DNA of 20,755 nucleotides, taken from a virus. Each line of letters opens with the position of its first letter. The stretch's first letter is position 1. The DNA is taken from the IMG/VR virus record IMGVR_UViG_3300031566_003166, positions 1 through 20,755 of that record. One strand, 5' to 3'. Below the pieces are notes generated by a model. The model worked only from the letters and a program-made list of their open reading frames with translations, was not told where the DNA came from and searched no databases. Position numbers and translations under genes: made by a program. Shown here piece by piece: positions 1 to 10,100 of this stretch.

Positions 1-2
1 AT

Positions 3-2159
3 TTCGAGAGATATGATGATGATGATTATTATATGGGAGGGGTATATATTAATAGCGTTAATTCTTCGGCATCATCCCTAAATACGCAATTATCTTCGAC
101 GGTATCGGTAGAATCTTCTGGATGGTATCGTGATACTCCATTTGCTTGGATATCTAATACCGGATCAAATACATTAAACAAGGTAAATTATCCATATTCT
201 GCGGAGTACATCAACGGAATACTACCCAGTATATCACCATATTTATATGCAACAACAAATAGCACATACTATTCGGCGGTTTCTGGAGAGACAACATTTT
301 GGAGACCAGCAAGCGGATGGATAGATCGATCAAGTGGTGGAATTTTTGGTATAGCAGTAGATTATTGCTATAATGTGTGGACGGTTTCTAATGCTCTATC
401 TGGATATGTTAGTAAGTTTACTTCAAATGGAACCTTGCTTTCTTCTATATATCTTGGCCAAACAATACATTATTCACCTTCAGTAGCACTTGACAGTAAA
501 GCAAATGCATGGGTTACCAGATGGACAGAAGGTTTAGGAACATTTGCTATAAAATATGATAAAAACATGATAGGTACAACACTTATTTTATTGGCATCTT
601 TTCCATTCGTATATTCTGGATCAGATTATATATCTGCCAGACCAGTTCAAATTGATACTGATACCGAGGACAATGCTTGGGTTACATATTCACATCCATT
701 GTGCAGCAGCTTGGCTAAATATACCAGTGCTGGTGCTCTTATTACATCAGTGTTTTTCCCATTAAGCGCACAACCGCAAGGTATGGTTGTTGATCCATCA
801 GACAATTCGGTATGGGTTTGTGAAGAATATCAGAAACAATATTTTCCATATACAGAAGAACAAACAGCAAGTGGTGGAGCAATTCAAAAATATGACTCTA
901 TGTGTCATCTTGTAAGTTCTTTTGAAAATATACCACATCCTGCATATTTAACAATAGATCAAAACTCCAATCCTTGGTTTACTTTTGGTGAATCCGCAAT
1001 TGGTTGTATAAGCGGATATGATGTTATTAAAAGAAATATTGCCAATGAGAACATAGTAGGTTACGGTTTAGAATACTCCACAGCAGATAATGCAACATCA
1101 GCTCTAAGTGCAAATCTTGAGGGTATAGCATGTGATTCAAGAGAAAGAATATGGGTATTAAATACGACGGAAGCAAGGGCATATATTCTTTCCATAAACA
1201 ACATAAGCGCGGTTGATTCGTTCTTGATATATCCTCGTAGTGCTATCGAACGAGGAATACAGGCGTTTGGTGATTGGACAGGATATCAAATGATACATAA
1301 ATATGTTGATACTCCTAAAACATATAGTGTTTCCGGAACGAGTGCATTGTTTGATATTTATGCAAATGCAGACGATATTAATATTAGAAAATTTAATGAA
1401 AGTTGGGACTCAACAAAACAAATGAGGGACTATGCATTGTCCGAACACATTTATAACAATGTAAATTTATTTAATACATATCTAGACACAATGGTTGGTA
1501 ATAAGACCGATACTAACACTTCTCTTGGGGGAAAATCATATGAAAAGATTGCCAATTTTGTAAATAATAATTCTAATATAAATACCTGTGAAATAGATCA
1601 ATTATATTCTATATCAGAAGAAGTAGATGTACCAATTGATAATTATAAATTTAACTATCCGCCATCACTAAAACGATTAATTAATATTGCTTCAATATCA
1701 CATAATAATCTTTGGGGAACACGTTGTAAGTGTAATACAAATTTTGTAAGAAATAAAGCGGTATGTAGCGTTTGTGGACATGATCATTGTTTTAATAGGG
1801 GAACCGATATTATAGATCAAGCAACATATATGGTATCCGGTGGGGTTGCATTTGTTGTGCAGCCTATTTTTGGTCAGGAAACCTATGAAACGGTTCTTGA
1901 TACTACACACGCACTTACTGGTGTGGCATTATCATCAACAAGTAGTGTAGCATGGTTACTTTCAAGTGATTATGCAACTTATAAATTTTACAAGTATATA
2001 CCAACTCTTTGTGATGTTCAAGTCGAGGGAGTTATTAATTGGGATGACGATTATACTACACTGTCTGAAACTAACTCTTCATTGTCTGCATGGTATACCA
2101 ATTATGGAATTATAGATAGACTCTTAATGGATAATTTATACGGAGGAATAAACACATAA
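3..2159 (+). CDS. Large virion structural protein with N-terminal beta-propeller and Cys/His knuckle (5' partial)
   Basis: The frame is open to the left edge of the window. The first in-frame ATG (33) has no Shine-Dalgarno and follows acidic, protein-like codons (four Asp in a row), so the true start is probably upstream. Numbering from that ATG, residues about 106-388 hold six repeats of the form G/S-hydrophobic-x-hydrophobic-D, a few residues, then an N/W pair (for example GIAVDYCYNVW and GIACDSRERIW), typical of NHL or lyase-type beta-propellers. Residues about 445-560 look helical. C565, C567, C578, C581 and C586 with H583 and H585 form a likely metal-binding knuckle. The last 120 residues are beta-rich. 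There is no signal peptide or membrane segment in the visible part. The segment from KFNESWDS through the knuckle resembles, from memory, virion proteins of large marine phages. I infer a baseplate or tail component; the exact role is unknown. Confidence 0.85.
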   Translation, partial: FERYDDDDYYMGGVYINSVNSSASSLNTQLSSTVSVESSGWYRDTPFAWISNTGSNTLNKVNYPYSAEYINGILPSISPYLYATTNSTYYSAVSGETTFWRPASGWIDRSSGGIFGIAVDYCYNVWTVSNALSGYVSKFTSNGTLLSSIYLGQTIHYSPSVALDSKANAWVTRWTEGLGTFAIKYDKNMIGTTLILLASFPFVYSGSDYISARPVQIDTDTEDNAWVTYSHPLCSSLAKYTSAGALITSVFFPLSAQPQGMVVDPSDNSVWVCEEYQKQYFPYTEEQTASGGAIQKYDSMCHLVSSFENIPHPAYLTIDQNSNPWFTFGESAIGCISGYDVIKRNIANENIVGYGLEYSTADNATSALSANLEGIACDSRERIWVLNTTEARAYILSINNISAVDSFLIYPRSAIERGIQAFGDWTGYQMIHKYVDTPKTYSVSGTSALFDIYANADDINIRKFNESWDSTKQMRDYALSEHIYNNVNLFNTYLDTMVGNKTDTNTSLGGKSYEKIANFVNNNSNINTCEIDQLYSISEEVDVPIDNYKFNYPPSLKRLINIASISHNNLWGTRCKCNTNFVRNKAVCSVCGHDHCFNRGTDIIDQATYMVSGGVAFVVQPIFGQETYETVLDTTHALTGVALSSTSSVAWLLSSDYATYKFYKYIPTLCDVQVEGVINWDDDYTTLSETNSSLSAWYTNYGIIDRLLMDNLYGGINT
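1725..1790 (+). other. Putative zinc-binding Cys/His knuckle within the first structural protein
   Basis: The encoded segment has the pattern C-x-C-x10-C-x2-C-x4-C with two His between the last Cys residues (CGHDHC). The rest of this 708-residue stretch has few Cys, so the cluster stands out and resembles a zinc ribbon or knuckle. It sits between a helical region and a C-terminal beta region, so it may brace a fold or an interface in the virion. Metal binding is inferred from the residue pattern only. Confidence 0.6.
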
Positions 2160-5100
2160 TGGCTATTTTATCTACATATTCCAAAACACAAGATACATCC
2201 AGATCGAATTATATTACTAATAAAGAATATATGGAAGGTATCAAGAATAATACCGCAGTAGTGGTACCGGAAGATAGTAGGGTTCCGTTTACCTATCAGG
2301 AATGGGTTCAAAGAAATTCCGGAATTATACCTGGAAAGGAAACCGTTCAATATAATCAATATGTTAAAGCTTGGTACAATAACACATATACAAACACCGA
2401 TACCACAAATGATTTGCGTTCAGATTATATATCTTTGCTTAAGGAATTAAAATTATACGGAAACGAGGAAGATAAGAAATGGCTTGAGGATATAGATTTT
2501 GATGATCCATTGGATATTGACGACGCAATTCCATTGTTTGTTAAGAAACTAAGAGAGATATCAATATATTTTATTAACAAACGGGAAGCAATAAAAAAGG
2601 CTAAACTAAAATATAATATGGTTGGTTCTGAAAATGCATTAAGAACCCTATTTTATGAATATCTATTAAAGGCATTTACACAAAGAGATTATGTTTTAAA
2701 TGTTCCAGAACAATCAGCATATGATACATTTCCAGATTTGTCTGCTATATCTACTGGATTTAAAATCATATTAGAAGAATTGTATGATGATACAAACTAT
2801 TATGATAAAGATCCAACGGTTGCTGTTTCTTCATATTATGATCTCGAATCCGCAACAGTATCATCATATTTTGATAGTTTAGGGTTTGAAATTTCGGCGT
2901 TGAACTGGTTATACGGAACGGGAGTTAATGCGTTAGATGCAAACAATCCATTATTATGGACAATAAATACAGTACTGAAATCCCATGGAGTTTCTGATGT
3001 ATCCGCATTACCATTATCTGCATATTCTGAGTTCAATAGAGAAGTATTAAATGATTATGTTAGGTTTGATGCTACCAAGAAATATATTGGAGAGAACCAA
3101 TACATATTATCGGGTGGTTATTATGTTTCTGATACTCGTACTGTTGAACATACTTTGGTGTCCGGAAATAACTGGTTCTACTTCCCATCTGGAGAATACT
3201 TCAGGGAATATGAACAAGACATTGTATTTGATCCTATATATTTAAGCGCAACATCATTAATAAACGATGGGGCAATAGCCGCCAATAATTATAAGTTTGC
3301 TGATAAGATTTTTATCCAAAATAACAACGCAATTTCTGGTTCTTGGTTAAAGTATACTTCTGAAAATATATTAGAAGATACTATGAAGGCAACACTATTT
3401 GAATCAAGAAACACAAGATTTAGATTTCCATATCCAGGATATGGAACAAGTGGGGATGGATTGGATTGGAGCGGCCCATTACTAGAAAATTCATATTATA
3501 TAGATACATATGATGATTCTATATTAAACAAATATTGGAAAACAGTTCCAGTTTCAGCTATCAATCCTATAAACATAAATGATACCAAGTTGATTGATAT
3601 TGGTGCTATTCCGTCACAAACACATTTAAGTGCAGATAAAATATCAGTAAGAACAACTACGGTATCAGATGGAATACATGATTTCAATCCAGATACATTA
3701 TATTCGGGTCCGTTTGATCGGGCATGGTTGTATAAAATGATTAATACTGATATACCAATATCAGTCGGTAAAACATTTATTAACTGGCCATTACACACAT
3801 ATAATCCAGACAATCCTGACCTACCAATGAATATACTTTCCAGTCAATGTATTCCTATTACATTATCATCAATAAGCGTTGAAACTGCAATTGTCGGTGC
3901 TAGATCAGGATATGGATTATATGACAGTGATATGATATATAAACTAAATGCACCAAATGGTTATCCTGTTGAGTGTGCATGGCTAAGTGGACTGGACTTA
4001 AAGACATTGGCTGGCAGCAATTCTACGCTTGTTTATAATGCAACTGGAAAAATACAACCATCACTTACATTGAAATGTAAACCCGGAAACTATGAAACAT
4101 TTGTATGGCAAGATTCTTCAATATTTATAGACGAGACTTCTATTGTACATTATAATCATCAAGTGGATTGTCTATATTACATAAACGATCATAAATCAAT
4201 TCATGATACTAAAAATATTGGTATCGTAGACTTAGCAACGAACGGTATTGGCGATTGGAATGACTGTACTTGTAGAGCAATAAAATATTCTCCATTAGGA
4301 CATCCTGGATCTAATTATAGTGATTATTCATATATGACTGATATAGTATTTGTTGATACACAGTTCCCTGAACATTTTGATTTGGATTCATGGAGAGGAA
4401 CAGATTCGTTAGGATATAAGTCAAGCAAGGATTTTGCATTCTATCAAGTATCAGGAAATAATCCCGAACCAGATGTTGGTTGGGGTGCGGGTCAATGGAA
4501 AACCGGAGATGGATCTAGATTTCGATTTGAAACTGGTGTTGTGTACAAATACCTACGAAGTAATTTACTTAGAAATCCTGGAGACCTAATCGTTGATTTT
4601 GTTCCTAATTTAATTATAAAACACAAGCACACAAATACTACCAAAGCAGAATGGATGAAAGCCACACTAGATACTGATGGTATTTGGGAAAAGAGCACGT
4701 CAGCATCACCAATGGTATTAAATGCCGGTGATTTTATTATGTATGATCATATAGATTCTAATTGGTATTGTTTAACAAGTGACGATACCAGAGGATCTAC
4801 CGTTGGAACATATTTAGCATCCAGTGTAAGCATAGAAGCTAATCCATGGTATACTAGCAACCATCTTACAACTGGTCAGTACGTGGATTATGTGTGGCCA
4901 GTAGGATTTTATGATGATGGTCCAGAACATTCCGCAGCAGAATTAACCGCTGTTGTTTGGAATTTGATTAAGCCAGATTCGACTAATGTTGAAACAATAA
5001 AAATATCACCAAACAATAAATTTTCATATCTTATTGATCAGATTGGGGAATATCAAGTTTCTGGTATTGGTTATGGTCCATTTGCACCAGAAACGTTTGT

Positions 5101-7057
5101 GGTTTTACCGCCAGTAAGCGGAGTTAATTTTGATTTAACCACAGAACTAAGCGGTAGTCTTGGTATTACAACCAGATATAATGACAGAATTAATGCAGTA
5201 ATAAATATACCACTTAGTGGATGGGATTATACATCAAATGTATATAATGTAACTGCCGTTGGTGGAAGACCATTTTGGGCAGTTTCATATGATAATTCAT
5301 CGGGTCAAACAAAACAAAAAGGAACAATGACATGGGGCGGTGGTATTCGCACACCAATTGATGATTACACATTTATAACACAACCGGATATATCAAGATT
5401 ATCTTTGGTAGAAAATATATATGTTGATTACAAAAATAATGGAACCGGGAATATTATTTGGGAAGAACCTATAGAATTTAAGATTAATTCGGAAAGCAAA
5501 CGTTGGTGTGATCTTGTTATTAATCCGTTATGTACATCACCATTGAGTTCTTATTTAGATAACATAAACACAGAAATGGTTATATCTGCAACAAACAATC
5601 CTTCTGATATTATATTAAGTAACGAATCAGAAATGTTTGTTAATTATTGGGCAAATTCCGCAATCACATGGAAACAGGCATTAGTAAATTCGACGAATGG
5701 AATACCACCAACAGGTGGATTATGGGTTGATTATATATCTGGAACATTAGTTGATGCATTAGTTCCATATGCAAATATTTTAAATCGACATTTTCCAACA
5801 ATAGCCACAATACCATATATTGGGGATTTGTATTCCAGAGAAGATGTTGGGGGATATTTCCTACCAAAACTTATGGGGCTAACCACATATATTGGTAAAG
5901 GATATACAAACACTATTTATACTGATGATCTGGAAAATACATATAATAGAGAATTATCAGCGATATTTCAGAATCCTGCATTATATACCAGAGATGCTGG
6001 GGTATCTAATAAAACACAAATTAAACCAATATCTTCTACGAATATAGATTCTAGTTGGTTGAAAACCGGGATTACACTGGATTCATATTCCGGTACGTCC
6101 GATGAGTTACCGGGATATTCAGAGTTTATTCCTTATCAAACAAAATATGAAAGCACCGGATTTAATTATAACGGATTTAAAATTCAAAATGATAAATATG
6201 ATCCTTGGTCTGGAGCATTGGATAATACTTGGAATGACATCCAAGCATTCCCAGAGAATTTTAGAGGGGAACATAATATTGATTCTTGGTACGGTAACAT
6301 AGAAAATCAAAATAAGTTTGTATATCAATGGAAAACCGATATATTTGGAAATCAATATTTTCTATTAAAGGACAGAGCACTAGAAACAATATACACCAAA
6401 AATAATGCAACTGGATATATGTGGACTAAAAACACAGATGGAAACGCGGTTTCCGCTTCAGTATCACTAAGTTCCATTTATAATAACTTCGGATTATTTA
6501 CTTCTGCTGTATCATCTGATATATTAAACGGGCAAATAAGAGATTTTGATATTTGGTTTGATACAATTATGGTATATACCACTGGGCATTTATTGTTTGA
6601 AAAGATAAAATATGACTATGATACTTCCAGAATATATTCTATAGCCGATGACGTTCATATTATAGATCTATCGAGTAATAACAACGGAAATTATGGTGGG
6701 GTTTGGTTATTTGATGAAGAAAAACACGTTACAATTTGTACTGTGGCATCATCTGATTATGCTGATAATGTAATATATCCTAAATTGTATAATTTAGACC
6801 TAGAATCAAATATATTAACAACTATTTTTGATGGTAGAAACAATGTGGAGTGTAATGAAATATCCTCTGTATTATTAAGTTCTGTAGAACAGCCTGTGTT
6901 CTCCTATAATAACATTAATAATACATATAATATTTCGTTTGTTGGGTATTCCACATATTATGGGGATGGAATGGTACTTACCACTATGAATATACGTAAT
7001 ACTATAGATGATACATATACTGTTGACATTTCGGCAATAACACCAGTGCAATCATAG
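2159..7057 (+). CDS. Giant virion structural protein, 1632 aa (probable baseplate/tail component)
   Basis: The ATG overlaps the previous stop as TAATG, with a strong GGAGGA at 2142-2147 inside the end of the upstream gene. Residues about 40-180 are charged and helical, including FTYQEWVQRNSGIIPG and a run around AIPLFVKKLREISIYF; from memory this matches the N-termini of very large structural proteins of big marine myovirus-like phages. The remaining 1400 residues are beta-rich and full of Ser, Thr, Asn, Tyr and Trp. A Cys-containing patch (WNDCTCRAIKYSPLGHPG, near residue 700) also looks conserved with that family. Residues about 915-985 resemble an Ig/PKD-like domain, and the last 240 residues have propeller-like strands. 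There is no signal peptide or membrane helix. Size, packing and composition point to a virion part; the precise position in the tail is inference. No enzymatic motif was seen. Confidence 0.85.
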   Translation: MAILSTYSKTQDTSRSNYITNKEYMEGIKNNTAVVVPEDSRVPFTYQEWVQRNSGIIPGKETVQYNQYVKAWYNNTYTNTDTTNDLRSDYISLLKELKLYGNEEDKKWLEDIDFDDPLDIDDAIPLFVKKLREISIYFINKREAIKKAKLKYNMVGSENALRTLFYEYLLKAFTQRDYVLNVPEQSAYDTFPDLSAISTGFKIILEELYDDTNYYDKDPTVAVSSYYDLESATVSSYFDSLGFEISALNWLYGTGVNALDANNPLLWTINTVLKSHGVSDVSALPLSAYSEFNREVLNDYVRFDATKKYIGENQYILSGGYYVSDTRTVEHTLVSGNNWFYFPSGEYFREYEQDIVFDPIYLSATSLINDGAIAANNYKFADKIFIQNNNAISGSWLKYTSENILEDTMKATLFESRNTRFRFPYPGYGTSGDGLDWSGPLLENSYYIDTYDDSILNKYWKTVPVSAINPININDTKLIDIGAIPSQTHLSADKISVRTTTVSDGIHDFNPDTLYSGPFDRAWLYKMINTDIPISVGKTFINWPLHTYNPDNPDLPMNILSSQCIPITLSSISVETAIVGARSGYGLYDSDMIYKLNAPNGYPVECAWLSGLDLKTLAGSNSTLVYNATGKIQPSLTLKCKPGNYETFVWQDSSIFIDETSIVHYNHQVDCLYYINDHKSIHDTKNIGIVDLATNGIGDWNDCTCRAIKYSPLGHPGSNYSDYSYMTDIVFVDTQFPEHFDLDSWRGTDSLGYKSSKDFAFYQVSGNNPEPDVGWGAGQWKTGDGSRFRFETGVVYKYLRSNLLRNPGDLIVDFVPNLIIKHKHTNTTKAEWMKATLDTDGIWEKSTSASPMVLNAGDFIMYDHIDSNWYCLTSDDTRGSTVGTYLASSVSIEANPWYTSNHLTTGQYVDYVWPVGFYDDGPEHSAAELTAVVWNLIKPDSTNVETIKISPNNKFSYLIDQIGEYQVSGIGYGPFAPETFVVLPPVSGVNFDLTTELSGSLGITTRYNDRINAVINIPLSGWDYTSNVYNVTAVGGRPFWAVSYDNSSGQTKQKGTMTWGGGIRTPIDDYTFITQPDISRLSLVENIYVDYKNNGTGNIIWEEPIEFKINSESKRWCDLVINPLCTSPLSSYLDNINTEMVISATNNPSDIILSNESEMFVNYWANSAITWKQALVNSTNGIPPTGGLWVDYISGTLVDALVPYANILNRHFPTIATIPYIGDLYSREDVGGYFLPKLMGLTTYIGKGYTNTIYTDDLENTYNRELSAIFQNPALYTRDAGVSNKTQIKPISSTNIDSSWLKTGITLDSYSGTSDELPGYSEFIPYQTKYESTGFNYNGFKIQNDKYDPWSGALDNTWNDIQAFPENFRGEHNIDSWYGNIENQNKFVYQWKTDIFGNQYFLLKDRALETIYTKNNATGYMWTKNTDGNAVSASVSLSSIYNNFGLFTSAVSSDILNGQIRDFDIWFDTIMVYTTGHLLFEKIKYDYDTSRIYSIADDVHIIDLSSNNNGNYGGVWLFDEEKHVTICTVASSDYADNVIYPKLYNLDLESNILTTIFDGRNNVECNEISSVLLSSVEQPVFSYNNINNTYNISFVGYSTYYGDGMVLTTMNIRNTIDDTYTVDISAITPVQS

Positions 7058-7078
7058 GTTGCTATACATCACTTTAGG

Positions 7079-7086
7079 ACTAAATA
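7079..7086 (+). promoter_or_regulatory. Candidate late-promoter-like element (ACTAAATA)
   Basis: One of only two gaps larger than a base or two in this window contains ACTAAATAATTA 20 bases upstream of the next ATG. It matches 6 of 8 bases of the T4-type late promoter TATAAATA, and the same core (TAAATA followed by A/G-TTA) recurs in the other gap at 18316-18325. In DNA this AT-rich a chance match is easy, so this is only a candidate. Confidence 0.25.
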
Positions 7087-7105
7087 ATTAAAATAGGATA
7101 TTATT

Positions 7106-10100
7106 ATGGCAAAAGATATTGCAGTAGCTAACTTTACCATTACCCCACTAAGCGGGTTTGTGGATAATGGTAACAAATTTACATTAGATTGGGAACTTAC
7201 CACAACACAAACTGATGTATTATCTGGATTTACTAGAATATTTAGATATGTTGGTGATTATCCACCCGATCAAATCAGCGAACCAGATTTAAGTGATTAT
7301 ACCGTTATTCACGAAACTTCTGGGTTGGACGTAATGACATATGATGATGATTTATCCGAATATACTTCTGAACAATTATCTCAAATTTTTACATGTAAAC
7401 GGAAACTTTTTTATGCCATCCGTGGTATAGAATGGACAGAAGCAGGTAGTTTTGTTTACTTGGATTCGTTTTCTTTTATTGCTATCTCCAATCAGGGGTC
7501 GGTAAAAGCTACTGACGACCTAAACACGGTTACCAACACTGGTGTTATGGCATCCGTAAAATCCTCTAAATCTCAGGTAAAATATAATACATTATATGAT
7601 GAGGGGCAAAACGTATGGGCTGCACATTATGGTGATTTGGGGGTAAAGTGGCTATCCAGAACAACCATTGATCCAAATACCACTCGTACTGCTTTTTATG
7701 GTGGTACTGTATGGTATGCTGATCGTTGGTCATCATATGTTCTTAGAGTAAAACTACATAACGGAGAAGTTGAAGGAAGATATTCTATTGGGGATGGAAT
7801 GATAAGAGGAATCGCAGTTGACCCCGAAACTGGTGATTGTTATGCTGGTGGTAGCAACAATACATTGTATAAAATATCCTATTCTGATGACACCGTACAA
7901 CAGATTGCTCATATTAATGAATCTATACCAACTTTTAGTTACGGAATGGTACATTATGGTGGAACATTTTATGAATCCAGATTCAGAGAAGATGGGCTTA
8001 CAGGGGTAGTTAATTATACTTGGGTATTAAACGATAATGGAACAGTAAATGGTTATAAGTCTGGAGCAACAAATGCTGGATATGGAATTACAGTTGGAGC
8101 GGATGGTATTGTATGGATTAACAAATATATAACAGAATTTGCATCTGCATTTGAAACACATAATCCTATTGTAACGGAAACATATGAAATATCAACATCA
8201 GATTGGCAGGCAAGCAGAGGTATTTGTACAGATTTTCCACTTACGTCTGATATAGAGGATTACAATGTTTACGCCTCTGTTGGATATGCACAAGGTCCAT
8301 GGGATAATAGGGTATATAAAAAACATTGGAATGGATCAACATTTGATGCAACCACAATATATCACAGAATATCTTCTGTTTTTGGTGTCGGAACAGATTC
8401 TGAAAATAATGTATGGTGTGTTGGTGATACCAATAAACTGTTTAAAATATATTCAGATGAAATACATGGAACACCAACAAATAGTTTTCCGTCTGGTGGA
8501 TATTGTACATATCTTAATGTACCATATACAGAATGGAAACAACCAACTACAAGTTGGAGAGAATTAGATTATGTATTAACAAGAGATCCAACATTAATGA
8601 CTGTATCTGCTGCTGGTGCGTGGGATACTATTGTAGAATCGCTAACAACAGCAGAAACTAAAACAGCAACAGTTGGGGGAGATTCATTATCATATACAGT
8701 AACATCATGGGGAAAACGTATTATTGGTATTGACGACAAGAACCGAAAAGAAAATGCACAGGATTGGATTGATACTCATGGAGCATACAGTTTCAATACC
8801 AGCGGAATACGACTTTATCCATTATATGACAACATCACAAATGAGGGGTTGGTAGAAATAGATAGCGAATATGGTGCGGCATACCAATATAGTGATTTTA
8901 CTGGTGCAGCAAATTCACAATTGTCTGATATTACTGATCTTATTGAATACCCATCAAATATATTAAGTATGCATCCAGACTACATTTCCCCAGAAATAAC
9001 AATACGTTTTGGTTATGTAAATAGTACTCCAAAATTAACCGATGGAAACTATTGGGACGCACTAGCGGTTTCTAATGGAAATAATATATCTGGATATGAT
9101 GACTTAAATGTTAGATGTGATATAAGCGTTAATACCAACAGTTTTTCATTAACTGGATATCATTATAATTTCGGAGATAGGGTTCTTGATATTGGAGGAG
9201 ATACAAATACATCAGTATTTTTAAATGATACTGAAATATTTAATGAATATACTTATCATGATCCATCTAAGAGTGGAAAGCCAGCATCACGATTTAGTGG
9301 TGGTCCGGGAGAAACCAATGGAATATATTCCGTTGAGGTATCTGCCACTGGTAATATTAATTGTTATTTAGTTTCTGGTGTTGATCCAAACTATAACGTT
9401 CCAGTGTCTGCTGGTGCAACAGGAACAGTAGAGGCTTGGGAGAGGTGGCCTACTGCTAGTCAAACAGTTATACCATACGACAATGTTGCATTACGTAGTT
9501 CACTCTGGTCAGATTTAACACAAGCATTATCGGTTGGTGTTATAAACGGAATAGTTTCGGGATATGATCCAGTATCAGCAGTATTTAACGATCAATCAAT
9601 AGCAAGAACCTGGCCGCTATGTGCATGGGATTTTACTTTTGGTGATGGATCATCAGATACATACGAAACAGAAGATGCTACATTTGCACCAAGAGACACC
9701 CAAACATTAAACAATGAGATAACCTCACATGTTTACTATAGGGTGGGAACGTATTATGAAACTATGTCTGTACGAGCAAGCAATACAAATACGGAATCTG
9801 CCGCACTTGATACCATGAACGTTGCTGTAACAACAGAAATTCAGGTAAAAGAAAATCCAGCATATGCAAACTTTTTAGTAATGGCGGTGTCAACAGTTTC
9901 TGCTAATTATAGTGATGATATAGAAAACCCAATAGAGGATTATCTATCAGTAGATCAACCACCAGTTGGCATAATGAGTGCCTTGATTTCTGGATATGCT
10001 CCTAATCTGTCCATAACATTTATGGAGTCTTCAGTTCCACACTCATTACCAATAAGTGCATATAATTGGAATTTTGGTAACTGGTATAGCGAATCAACTA

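Noticed and set aside
15-26. (GAT)4 microsatellite as a phase-variable tract
   Set aside because: Four copies of a trinucleotide within a coding frame would only change the Asp count, and the tract is too short to suggest slippage control.
33-35. ATG at 33 as the true start of the first gene
   Set aside because: There is no Shine-Dalgarno before it, and the frame continues open with protein-like codons to the window edge, so the gene most likely starts upstream.
8265-8567. Plus-strand 100-codon frame inside the 7106-10780 gene
   Set aside because: It overlaps propeller-coding sequence in another frame and shows no domain or ribosome site.
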